A DNA stretch of 64,000 nucleotides. Source: JAEYFP01 sp047602645 (lineage in GTDB: Bacteria > Bacillota > Clostridia > Lachnospirales > Lachnospiraceae). Every line of letters starts with the position of its first letter. Within the stretch, counting starts at the first letter, position 1. A model generated the notes under the pieces. The model saw only the letters and a list, made by a program, of their open reading frames with translations. It searched no databases and was not told where the DNA came from. Positions 33,920-43,225 of this stretch are shown one piece after another. The position numbers were made by a program, and so were the translations under genes. The stretch spans positions 124,001 to 188,000 of the forward strand of contig JASGGU010000001.1 in the NCBI GenBank assembly GCA_047602645.1, written 5' to 3'.

Positions 33920-35397
33920 ACAAGGTTGATGCACAGAAAGCTGCCGTTTCTTTTGAAAATGTCACTTTCCAATATCCAGGGGCAGACCGCCCCAGTGTTA
34001 CAAATATCAATCTGGAAATAAAATCTGGCGAGTTTGTCGTTTTTACAGGCGGCAGCGGTTGCGGAAAAACAACGCTTACCCGAATTATCAATGGACTGGC
34101 CGAAAAATTCTATGAGGGCGACTTGACTGGAAAGGCAGCTCTTTTTGGTCGTTCTATTTCTGACTATCCGCTTTACGAGGTCGGAAAGATTGTAGGATCT
34201 ATCTTTCAAGACCCAAAGAGTCAATTCTTTGCCAGTATCACAGAGGACGAAATTGCTTTCGGTTGTGAAAACTATGGAGTTTCCTTTGCTGAATTGAATG
34301 ATAGGGTTTTGAGGTCAGCTCGAAAAATTAACGGCGATGCGCTGTTGGGGAAACAAATATATCCCATGTCCAGCGGAGAAAAACAGAAAATCGCGGTTGC
34401 TTCGGTGAATGCTGTTAATCCCCAAATCTATGTGTTTGATGAACCATCTGCTAACTTGGATATGTTTTCAATTGAAGCCCTCAAAAAGCTCATGCAGGAA
34501 TTAAAGGCAGAGGGGCATACGGTGCTGGTTGCCGAGCATCGTTTATACTATCTGGCAGAATTGGCAGACCGCTTTTTCTATGTAAAAAATGGCAGGATAA
34601 AAACGGAATGGCCGGCTCCTAAAATCCTAAGTTTAAGCGAAACAGAGCGCAGGGACATTGGAATACGAGCTACGAATCTGAGTAATATCAGAATGAATAG
34701 CTCCGTACGAAAAAAGGAAAAAGAAACCTTGTCTGTTGAGGGCTTATCCTTTTCTTATCACAAGAAACCTATTCTAGAAGAGATTTCTTTCAAGGTATAC
34801 GCTGGTGATGTGGTTGCTGTCATCGGGCATAATGGTGTTGGAAAAACGACTTTATCAAATATTCTATGTGGAATCCAAAAAGAAAAATCTGGAAAAATTC
34901 TCTTTAATGGCAAAAAAGTTGCACCGAAAAAGAGAAAACAAGCTGCCTACTTTGTTATGCAGAATACAGACTGTCAACTATTCGGGGATAGCGTTGTAGA
35001 GGAACTTCGCCTAAATCGAAAACACGCCGATGAATCGCAGCTTGAGGAATTACTAAAGCTATATGATTTGTTTGACTGGAAAGACTGCCACCCTGCCACT
35101 TTGTCAGGCGGTCAGAAACAGCGCTTGACGCTGGCGGTATCGGACCTAATAGATACGCCGGTTTTGATTTTGGATGAGCCGACCAGTGGCCTTGATTTCC
35201 GAAATATGCAGCGGATTTCCAATCATCTAAAATCACTGACTCAAAAAGGAAAGTCGGTTTTGGTGATTACCCATGATTTTGAATTTGCCGCTATGACTTG
35301 CAATCGGGCGATACATTTTAGAGATGGGCAGCATATAGATGAATTTTCTTTGCAGGGGAATTTATCGAAACTACATGACTGCTTGATGAAGCAATAA
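33916..35397 (+). CDS. ECF transporter A component, two fused ATPase domains
   Basis: The protein (493 residues from ATG 33916) contains two complete ABC ATPase halves. The first has GGSGCGKTTLTR, SIFQDPKSQFF, MSSGEKQKIAVAS and YVFDEPSANLD; the second, from about residue 275, has GHNGVGKTTLSN, VMQNTDCQLF, LSGGQKQRLTLAV and LILDEPTSGLD with ITHDFEF. Fusing EcfA1 and EcfA2 in one chain is known for dedicated ECF importers. GGAAGGTG precedes the ATG, which overlaps the ecfT stop. An upstream in-frame start is less likely. Confidence 0.9.
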   Translation: MNKVDAQKAAVSFENVTFQYPGADRPSVTNINLEIKSGEFVVFTGGSGCGKTTLTRIINGLAEKFYEGDLTGKAALFGRSISDYPLYEVGKIVGSIFQDPKSQFFASITEDEIAFGCENYGVSFAELNDRVLRSARKINGDALLGKQIYPMSSGEKQKIAVASVNAVNPQIYVFDEPSANLDMFSIEALKKLMQELKAEGHTVLVAEHRLYYLAELADRFFYVKNGRIKTEWPAPKILSLSETERRDIGIRATNLSNIRMNSSVRKKEKETLSVEGLSFSYHKKPILEEISFKVYAGDVVAVIGHNGVGKTTLSNILCGIQKEKSGKILFNGKKVAPKKRKQAAYFVMQNTDCQLFGDSVVEELRLNRKHADESQLEELLKLYDLFDWKDCHPATLSGGQKQRLTLAVSDLIDTPVLILDEPTSGLDFRNMQRISNHLKSLTQKGKSVLVITHDFEFAAMTCNRAIHFRDGQHIDEFSLQGNLSKLHDCLMKQ

Positions 35398-35453
35398 TTT
35401 TGCGAACATATTCATGTTGATTTGTGCTATAAATTTAGAAATATTCGTTGATA

Positions 35454-35481
35454 TTTACATGTATATATGATGTGCTATAGT
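35454..35481 (+). promoter_or_regulatory. Probable promoter of the DUF4143 ATPase pseudogene
   Basis: TTTACA (35454-35459) and TATAGT (35476-35481) are spaced by 16 bp in an AT-rich gap that follows the ECF ATPase gene. The start codon follows 24 bp after the -10. Confidence 0.6.
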
Positions 35482-35505
35482 CGGAATCTTAAAGGAGGTC
35501 TGATT

Positions 35506-36766
35506 ATGTATCGGAAAATTATGAGTTTTTTAGAAGTGTGGAAAGAAAGCAAACATCGTAAGCCTTTAATTTTGCAGGGAGCAAGACAAGTTGGTAAAAC
35601 GTATTCCATTTTGGAGTTTGGTCGGACCCAATATGAAAATGTCGCTTATTTCAACTTTGAAACCAGTCCAAAACTGAACGAAACTTTTGAGGAAAACATC
35701 AGTCCGGATTATCTGCTCCCAATTCTGTCGCATATTGCAGGGCAGACAATAGTTACTGAAAAGACGCTGATTGTATTTGATGAAGTGCAGCTTTGCGAAA
35801 GAGCCTTAACAAGCCTGAAATACTTTTGCGAGGACGCTCCGGATTATCATATTATCACAGCGGGAAGCCTGCTCGGTGTTGCGGTTAACAGAGCAAAGTT
35901 TTCATTTCCTGTCGGTAAAGTTGACATGAAAACTCTGTACCCTATGGACATAGAGGAATTTATGCTGGCCTGCAGCGAAGGCGGCCTTGTAAATCGGATT
36001 AAAAAATGCTTTGAGGAAGATACACCTTTACCGTCAGTATCTTGTTGTTGGCGGTTTGCCTGAATGCGTGATGAAGTTTGTACAGACAAAGGATTATATC
36101 CTTGTTCGGTACACGCAGGACACGATTTTGACGAGTTATCTGAATGATATGAGTAAGTATAATAATTTGAATAAAATCAAGAAAACCAGACTTGCTTATG
36201 ATAATATTACCGTGCAGCTCTCAAAGAAAAACACTCGTTTCCAATATAAGCTGATAAAGAAAGGCGGCAGAGCTTCCGAGTTTGAGAATGCGATTGAATG
36301 GCTTTGTCTTGCCGGTATTGTATCACAGGTATATAAGGTGGAGCATATTAAGAAACCTCTTGAAAACTACCGTGATATTGATACATTCAAAATATATGTG
36401 TCGGATCCGGGGCTGCTTTGTGCAAAAAAGGATTTAGCGGCAAACGATATCCTCTATATGGTTGGGGAAATCAATGATTTCAAGGGCGGCATGGCGGAGA
36501 ACTATGTCAATGTGCAGCTCTCTGTTAACGGCTACCAAACTTACCATTGGGAGTCCGAGCGCGGAGCTGAGATTGATTTTGTCATTCAACGAGATGGTCA
36601 GCTGATTCCCATTGAGGTCAAGTCGGCCGACAACACGAAAGCTAAGAGCTTAAGGGTCTATATGGAAACTTACAAACCTGCTTATGCGATCAAGCTCTCC
36701 GCAAAAAATTTCGGCTTTGAGGGCGGTAAAAAGACGGTTCCGCTTTATGCCGCTTTTTGTATCTGA
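35506..36766 (+). pseudogene. AAA-type ATPase with DUF4143, inactivated by an internal deletion and frameshift
   Basis: Two frames encode the halves of one ATP-binding protein of the AAA_14/DUF4143 family. The first (35506-36063) has LILQGARQVGKTYSI (Walker A), TLIVFDEVQLCERAL (Walker B) and HIITAGSLLGVA. The second, from about 36028 to 36766, has YRQYLVVGGLPECVMKFV, then FKIYVSDPGLLCAKK and GAEIDFVIQRDGQLIPIEVKS (nuclease-like core of DUF4143). Intact relatives carry extra residues between TPLP and LYRQYL; here these are missing and the frame changes at 36022-36036. CTTTACC at the junction could be the microhomology that mediated the loss. Function in the family is unclear. Confidence 0.8.
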
Positions 36767-36915
36767 ATGAAAGCTCTGGGCTGTCGGAGCCGTGAGAGAA
36801 TATAATTGGGTAAGCCAAGATTTTTAGTTACAATTTTGTAATCGAAGCCATAAACTTGAAAATGTCTGCTATTGTTAATAGTTGTTATGACAATATAAGG
36901 AGGCATTTTTATATT

Positions 36916-39900
36916 ATGAAAAAAACGGTAAAACGGGCGTGCTGTCTGTTACTTTCGGTATGTATGATGATGACGATGCTGCCGACATCAGTGTCGGCCG
37001 AAATGACAAATATGAATTCCGGGGCGGCGGTAACGGCTGAAACCGCAGAAATTAGGGATATAGATTTTGGTGTGATATCGGACGACGAAAAGGAAATAAC
37101 CGGGGCGGTCCCCGCAAGCGGCATCAGCGAGAACGAGGTTCCGGCGGAGTCCGGTGACGTATCAGGGAATGTACTGGCGGCTGTGTCGTCAAATATCGCG
37201 GATCCGCCGCTTTCAGACGAGGGCAGTGCCGGCGGTGAGATTACCGCATTTACAGAGCTGAGCGAGGAACTTCGTTTTCAGCGCGGGGAGAAACCCGCCC
37301 TTCCCGAAAGCATAGAGGGTGTGATCGGTAATGAAACAAAGGAAATCCCGGTGACATGGGAGAGCGAAACGGATACGACCCAGCCGGGACTTCATGCGTT
37401 TGCCGCGAAGGTCGGCGGGAATGATACGCTTGCCGGGGGATTGGAAACACCTACCATTGCTTTTGTGTGTACGTCGGCAGGTGCCGCTGTGCTGCGTATG
37501 GCCCGGATGGCGGGCGCTGTATCTGCAGATTCGATTGAAATTTCCACAGCGGCGCAGCTTGCCGAGGTTGCGGCGATGACTAACGCGGGAAAGCTGGAGT
37601 TACTTGTGACGGGCAGCAGCGAGAACCGGGTTTCTTTGAAGCTGATAAAGGATCTTGACCTGTCCGCCTATCAGAGCGGGGAGGGATGGATTCCGATTGG
37701 TATATCCCCAAATTCGTTTGATGGGGGCTTTGACGGCGGCGGCAAAACAATTACCGGATTGAAGATTAACCGGCCGGCCGTGAATGAGCAAGGGCTGTTC
37801 GGTGTGATCGGCAATGAGGGTGTGGTCGAAAAGCTCGGCGTGAAAGACGTCAGCATTACCGGCAAGCAGATGCTTGGAGGCATAGCGGGAAGAGTGCACG
37901 CCGGAGGTACTGTGCAAAGCAGCTTTTCCGCCGGCCGTGTGGCGGGCGACGGGGATATCGGCGGCTTGGCAGGATTTGTACAGGGTACCGTGCAAAGTTG
38001 CTACTCATCAGCCGATGCAGTCGGGGTAAATGGAGTGGGCGGTATAGCGGGAAGAGTTACCGGAATACTAAAAAACTGCTATGTTTCCGGTGATATTGCG
38101 GGTTCCTATAATATCGGGGGAATTGCGGGAACTGCCGGATACGGCGGCAGAATAAATAACTGTGCGGCTTTGAATCTAAGTGTGACCGGCAATGCCGGCG
38201 ATTCGGGAAATGTCGGCCGTGTGACGGGATTCAAGGATGCGGGTGCCGAGACTGCCGACAATATTGCCTACGAGGGGATTGACTGTATAAGTCTCGGCGC
38301 CGCCGCTGATAACGGTGAAAGCAAAACGCTTGCGCAATTAAAAGCAAATAATTTTTTCCAGACCTTGTTTTCTGATGATCCGGCATGGACCTACGGCGCC
38401 GGTAAGCTGCCCGGCTTCGGTGCCGCCATTTCTATGCCGGATTTTCCGGTGGGACAGTATTTTGCGGGAGAAGGAAAATCCTATAAACCTTACCAGATCA
38501 GTACCCCGGCTCAGCTCGCCAAATTGGCGGAACTTGTTAATGAGGGTACGTCACCTTATGCAGATCAGGATTGTTACTATTTATTGATGAATGATATTGA
38601 TCTCGCGGAATATGGAAAGGGATGGAATAACCGAAAGGGCTGGATTCCTATCGGAAAGGATATATCCCACGAGTTTCAAGGTAATTTTAACGGAAACAAT
38701 AAAGTAATTACCGGTTTATATATCATGGATACGTCGGTCACTCAAGTCGGTTTGTTTGGGATCATGAGCGGCACCGTAAAATCTCTCGGTGTGGAAGGGG
38801 CGGAGGTTACCGGATGGATGATCGTAGGCGGCCTGGCCGGAGCGGTAGACTATGGCAAGGTGTCGGGATGCGCGGTCACGGGGCAAATTACCGCTACAAC
38901 CAATACCGTCGGCGGCATTGCGGGAAGTCTGTCCGGACTGGATGCCAAAATTCAGAATTGCTATTCGGCGGCCGATATAAACAGCAGAGGCGGTTATGCG
39001 GGTGGAATCGTAGGAAGAACGGGAGGATCGCAGAACCCTTCTATAATCAGCTGCTGCACTACGGGAACGGTGTCTGCCTCCGGTGGTTATGCGGGCAGCG
39101 TGGTCGGCAGTCTCAGCGCAGGTAAGGTTTCAAACTGCGTATCATTAACCGAATCGGTCAGCGGTAAAGATCCTAACATCGGGAGGATTGCCGGAGCAAA
39201 TAATCCCGGTACGCTTGCCGATAATATTGCATTTGAGGGAATGTTACTGACGGTAGACGGAATTGCCAAGACCGGTGTGGGGAATGACGGTGCGCATATA
39301 GACGGAATCGGAAGGACGGCTGAGGAGCTGAAGACGGCAGGCGGCTTCCCCACGGCACTGAAACAGTATGAATGGACTTATACGGAGGGCAGGCTGCCGG
39401 CTCTTGCCTGCATGAGGGATGTATCACTGCCTCGCTACATCAGCGGGAATCTATTTGCGGGCGGCAGCGGTACGGTTGAAGCGCCTTATGAAATAGCGAC
39501 TGCGGCTCAGCTGGCGAAACTGGCGGAGCTTGTAAATACAGGGGTATCTCCCTATGCGGATGCCGGCAGATATTATCTGTTGACCGGTAACCTCAATCTT
39601 TCCGCCTATGCAAACGCGGACAATGGAAGCGGCTGGACACCGATCGGCAGCAGTACGAATGAATTTCGGGGAAGTCTGGACGGGAACGGCAAAACAATTA
39701 CGGGGCTTGTAATCAAACGTCCCTCAAGCGGGGAACAGGGACTGTTTGGGGTCATCGGCGGAGGAAGTGTGAAAAACCTCGGTGTGATCGGGGCTGAGAT
39801 TAGCGGAGCGGAAAAGTCCGGAGGATTGACCGGAATACTCAATGGCGGTGAAATAACAGGCTGTTTTGTTACCGGTAATGTCGGCGGTACGAATTCATCA

Positions 39901-42900
39901 GGCGGAATAGCGGGGAGCATGAGCGGCGGCTCTGTTCAAAACTGCTATACCGCTTCTGCTGTAAGCGGAAATGAAAAGGTCGGCGGGATTGTGGGAAAGG
40001 TTTCTTCCGGCAGCGTACAAAACTGCTATGCGGTCGGCAGTGTCGGAGGAAGCACTCATGCGGGAGGTCTGGCAGGGTCTGTAGAATCTTCCGGAACAGT
40101 GAAAAGCTCGGCGGCACTGAACGTTTCTGTCGGCGGAGCGCATTCTGTCGGACGTGTGGCCGGCAGCGGCAGCACACTTCTTGATAATTACGCGTTCAGC
40201 GGCATGACGGGCGGACAAAGCAGCAAAACGGGGAGAGGTACGGACGGTGCGGACATTGACGCCGCGGGAGCGGTCAGCGCTGCTTTTTGGACGCAGGCAT
40301 CCAACTGGGGGAACTCTGTCTGGGACAGCTCCGTCTGGAATATTTCCGCAGGCAGGCTTCCGACCTTAAAGAAGGCGGGAGACAATCAGGTAAGCGAGCC
40401 GGGCATTTTCCTTACCCCTAAAAATGCCGCATACTTTCGGATAACGGAAATAGAGGTCAGCTATGCCCATACAGGAAATCCGGTTATGCCGGTTCCCGTA
40501 GTAAAATTCGGAACAAAGGTACTTGAAAAAGATGTGGATTATACAGTCGTTTATCAGGATCATACTGAAATCGGAAACGCGCGGGTGACGATTGCCGGAG
40601 TCGGCAACTACACAGGTGAAAGGACGGTGAATTTCCTGATAACGGATGATAATCCTGATATTGCGGTGGTTGATGCGGCAAAGACCGCAGCCGAGCAGGC
40701 AGTCTATGCCTCGACAACGCAGCAGGCACATGCGGCGGAAGCGGCAGTGAAGGACTATGTGAAGGAGATTGCGGAGGCAGCGGTGGGAAACAGTCAGGTG
40801 ACGGTCACCGTAAACAAAGTTGATTATGTCGCACCTGCGGAAGGAGACGGGGATAACCCTTCCGGTACAAACGGCAGCTATACCTTTACGATCAGTTTGG
40901 AAAAAGGAGGACAGAGACAGACAACCATGCAGAAGACCGTCACGATTTCTGCCGCGCCTTATACGGGGAATTCGAATGCTCTGGTGCTGGAGGTGGCCAA
41001 ATATATGATTATAAGTTCTTTGGGCACCAATATAATTTTTGTTGAAAATGGGGCGGATCAGGCGGCAAAGACCGCAGCCGTACAGGCCAGTGTAAATCAG
41101 GTAATTCATGACAACAGCAGTATAGCCGGCGTTGCGGCAGTGATCACCTATAGCGGAAATCCGGATAATTATGAGATTGTACTTACTAGGGGCAGAACAA
41201 GTAATCCCTTTACCCTTTCGATTGTGATTATGGAAGTGCCGGATTTGGATGTGATAACAGTCGGTAATGCAAAAACTGCGGCGGAAAGTGCAGTCTATAG
41301 CAATATGACGCAGGCAGGGGCATCTGGTGAGGCCGCTATAGTGAATGCACTTAAGACGGCTGCCGAGGGGGCGGTGAATGACAGTACTGTGAGGGTGGCA
41401 ATTAATAAATTGGGATATATGGCCGCGGAAGCCGGGGATGCCGATGCACCGGACGGCATGAACGGCAGCTATACCTTTACCGTGACCGTGGAAAAGGGAG
41501 TACAGAGCCAGACAACCGGTCAAAAGAGCATTACGATTACGGCCGCGCCATTTGCGGGTATCTCCAACGCAGCGGCGGTTGCCGCGGCAAAGGCGGCAAT
41601 CGGTAATGGTACGGTTTATGTTCAGATCGGTGCCGATCAGACGGCAAAAACGGCGGCGGTGCAAAGTTATATCGACAATCAAATCCGTGTGGCTGCAGAT
41701 ACTGCGGGTGTAACGGCTGTTGTGACATATGGAGGCGGCAGCAGCTATGATGCGGCAATCTCTAAAGGCAGTGCCAGAGACAGCAAGGGTCTGATTATCA
41801 TGATAGCAGAGCGGGAAGATCCCGATATGACGGCAGCTGCCAAGGCGAAAAACGCGGCGGAGGGAGCAGGCTATCGCAGTATGACACAGGCGGAGGCAGC
41901 AGGCGAGGCAGCAATAGCCAATGCATTGAGGGCGGCTGCAGAAGCGGCAATTGGGGACAGCAGTGTAGGGGTGCTGATCAATAAGACAGACTATACAGCC
42001 GCGAGGGCGGGAACCGCCGATGTGCCAAACGGTACAGACGGCAGCTATTCCTTTACCGTGACTGTCGTAAAAGGAGCCATCCGTCTGACTACCGGCCAAA
42101 AGCAGATCGGCATCAGAGCAGCCGTTTATCAGGCGCCTCCGGCAATTCCGGAGACTCCCGCGGCGCCGGCACCCTCGGCGGCAGCTCCGGCTTCATCGGC
42201 GGCATCACCGGCCTTATCGGCGGCAGTGCTGGCAGCCTCGGTGCCGTCTTACGCTTCCTCGGAAATAGTGATGCAGGGAACAACGGCGGAACTGACCGAA
42301 AATACCCTGGGCGGACTTGTGAGGGCAGGTGTCGAAAGTCTTGTAATCAGAGGCGGACCTATCATGCTGACACTTGATTATCAAGCTCTTCAGGAAATGC
42401 AAAAACAAAGTACCGGTAATATCAGGATTGTGTTTACTCCTCAGCGAAGGCTGTCTAAGTCGGCAAAAGCTGCAGTCGGCAAAAGACCGGTGTATGATAT
42501 TACGGTAAGCGATGGATCGGGCAGAGCAATCACTGATCTGGGCAGCGGCACGGCAGCTGTGGCAATTCCTTACTTACCCCAGAAGGATGAAAATATGGGA
42601 GCGTTGTATGCTGTGTATGTGGATACGAAAGGAAAGGCAGTTCGCATAGCAGGTTCCGTTTATGACCAAAACAGTGCGAGCATGTTATTCACAACTTCTC
42701 ATTTTTCCGTGTATGGAGTCAGCTGCGGTACTTTAGACAATAAATATAAGGACATCAGCAGTCATTGGGCAAAAGAAGCAATTGATTATGCGGCCGGACG
42801 GGGATTGCTGTCAGGCGGCAGAAACGGAAAGTTCCGTCCTGATGACCCGATTACACGGGGCGATTTTATTAAGGCCCTGGGAAAAATGGCAGATATAACT

Positions 42901-43149
42901 GAGGATGTCTATCAAAAGAACGGCCTCACGAATTTAGAGAAGGGAATTTTTGCCCAGCCGATTACGCGTCAAGAAGCAGCGTTGGTTTTGGAAAACTACG
43001 CTGAACAAACCGGATTTCAGAAGGCGGGTATTTTGATGAGCGGCAAGGGGAATCGATTGAATCCCGTCCGCAATACCACGCGCGCGGAGGCAGCAGTCAT
43101 GCTGCACCGCTACAGCAAGCTCATTGTTGATCCGCAAACGGCACAGTGA
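36916..43149 (+). CDS. Large surface protein with GLUG repeats, internal 140-residue repeats and SLH anchor
   Basis: The 2077-residue protein has a signal peptide (cleavage likely after PTSVSA, residue 28), an Ig-like segment (about 120-180), and then three large GLUG modules (about 200-1150). Each starts with a variant of ISTAAQLAKLAELVN and a GWIPIG strand, followed by many GGIAG and QNCY turns that build a beta-helix. An Ig-like domain (about 1170-1240) leads to three copies of a 140-residue unit starting KTAAE-x-AVY (1250-1736), a Pro/Ala/Ser linker, a domain ending HFSVYGV, and an SLH region. Only the first SLH (YKDISSHWAKEAIDYA) is full length. It is probably cell-wall attached and adhesive. 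ATG 36916 has AAGGAGG upstream and gives the signal peptide. Confidence 0.88.
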   Translation: MKKTVKRACCLLLSVCMMMTMLPTSVSAEMTNMNSGAAVTAETAEIRDIDFGVISDDEKEITGAVPASGISENEVPAESGDVSGNVLAAVSSNIADPPLSDEGSAGGEITAFTELSEELRFQRGEKPALPESIEGVIGNETKEIPVTWESETDTTQPGLHAFAAKVGGNDTLAGGLETPTIAFVCTSAGAAVLRMARMAGAVSADSIEISTAAQLAEVAAMTNAGKLELLVTGSSENRVSLKLIKDLDLSAYQSGEGWIPIGISPNSFDGGFDGGGKTITGLKINRPAVNEQGLFGVIGNEGVVEKLGVKDVSITGKQMLGGIAGRVHAGGTVQSSFSAGRVAGDGDIGGLAGFVQGTVQSCYSSADAVGVNGVGGIAGRVTGILKNCYVSGDIAGSYNIGGIAGTAGYGGRINNCAALNLSVTGNAGDSGNVGRVTGFKDAGAETADNIAYEGIDCISLGAAADNGESKTLAQLKANNFFQTLFSDDPAWTYGAGKLPGFGAAISMPDFPVGQYFAGEGKSYKPYQISTPAQLAKLAELVNEGTSPYADQDCYYLLMNDIDLAEYGKGWNNRKGWIPIGKDISHEFQGNFNGNNKVITGLYIMDTSVTQVGLFGIMSGTVKSLGVEGAEVTGWMIVGGLAGAVDYGKVSGCAVTGQITATTNTVGGIAGSLSGLDAKIQNCYSAADINSRGGYAGGIVGRTGGSQNPSIISCCTTGTVSASGGYAGSVVGSLSAGKVSNCVSLTESVSGKDPNIGRIAGANNPGTLADNIAFEGMLLTVDGIAKTGVGNDGAHIDGIGRTAEELKTAGGFPTALKQYEWTYTEGRLPALACMRDVSLPRYISGNLFAGGSGTVEAPYEIATAAQLAKLAELVNTGVSPYADAGRYYLLTGNLNLSAYANADNGSGWTPIGSSTNEFRGSLDGNGKTITGLVIKRPSSGEQGLFGVIGGGSVKNLGVIGAEISGAEKSGGLTGILNGGEITGCFVTGNVGGTNSSGGIAGSMSGGSVQNCYTASAVSGNEKVGGIVGKVSSGSVQNCYAVGSVGGSTHAGGLAGSVESSGTVKSSAALNVSVGGAHSVGRVAGSGSTLLDNYAFSGMTGGQSSKTGRGTDGADIDAAGAVSAAFWTQASNWGNSVWDSSVWNISAGRLPTLKKAGDNQVSEPGIFLTPKNAAYFRITEIEVSYAHTGNPVMPVPVVKFGTKVLEKDVDYTVVYQDHTEIGNARVTIAGVGNYTGERTVNFLITDDNPDIAVVDAAKTAAEQAVYASTTQQAHAAEAAVKDYVKEIAEAAVGNSQVTVTVNKVDYVAPAEGDGDNPSGTNGSYTFTISLEKGGQRQTTMQKTVTISAAPYTGNSNALVLEVAKYMIISSLGTNIIFVENGADQAAKTAAVQASVNQVIHDNSSIAGVAAVITYSGNPDNYEIVLTRGRTSNPFTLSIVIMEVPDLDVITVGNAKTAAESAVYSNMTQAGASGEAAIVNALKTAAEGAVNDSTVRVAINKLGYMAAEAGDADAPDGMNGSYTFTVTVEKGVQSQTTGQKSITITAAPFAGISNAAAVAAAKAAIGNGTVYVQIGADQTAKTAAVQSYIDNQIRVAADTAGVTAVVTYGGGSSYDAAISKGSARDSKGLIIMIAEREDPDMTAAAKAKNAAEGAGYRSMTQAEAAGEAAIANALRAAAEAAIGDSSVGVLINKTDYTAARAGTADVPNGTDGSYSFTVTVVKGAIRLTTGQKQIGIRAAVYQAPPAIPETPAAPAPSAAAPASSAASPALSAAVLAASVPSYASSEIVMQGTTAELTENTLGGLVRAGVESLVIRGGPIMLTLDYQALQEMQKQSTGNIRIVFTPQRRLSKSAKAAVGKRPVYDITVSDGSGRAITDLGSGTAAVAIPYLPQKDENMGALYAVYVDTKGKAVRIAGSVYDQNSASMLFTTSHFSVYGVSCGTLDNKYKDISSHWAKEAIDYAAGRGLLSGGRNGKFRPDDPITRGDFIKALGKMADITEDVYQKNGLTNLEKGIFAQPITRQEAALVLENYAEQTGFQKAGILMSGKGNRLNPVRNTTRAEAAVMLHRYSKLIVDPQTAQ

Positions 43150-43161
43150 AGCTTTAAAAGA

Positions 43162-43212
43162 ACCATCAGGCTGCAATTGATCAGAATACTGAAGCAAATG
43201 CAGCCCGATGGT
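43162..43212. terminator. Hairpin between convergent genes, likely bidirectional terminator
   Basis: ACCATCAGGCTGCA (43162-43175) pairs with TGCAGCCCGATGGT (43199-43212) with one mismatch. It lies between the stops of the surface protein gene and the leftward hydrolase gene. T-rich tracts flank it at some distance only, so efficiency is uncertain. Confidence 0.65.
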
Positions 43213-43225
43213 AACTTACGCGGTT

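Noticed and set aside
40366..42099. 577-codon open frame on the minus strand inside the GLUG surface protein gene
   Set aside because: It is a shadow of the repeated, GC-biased codons of the surface protein; its translation is rich in Arg, His and Cys with no domain, and it has no ribosome site of its own.
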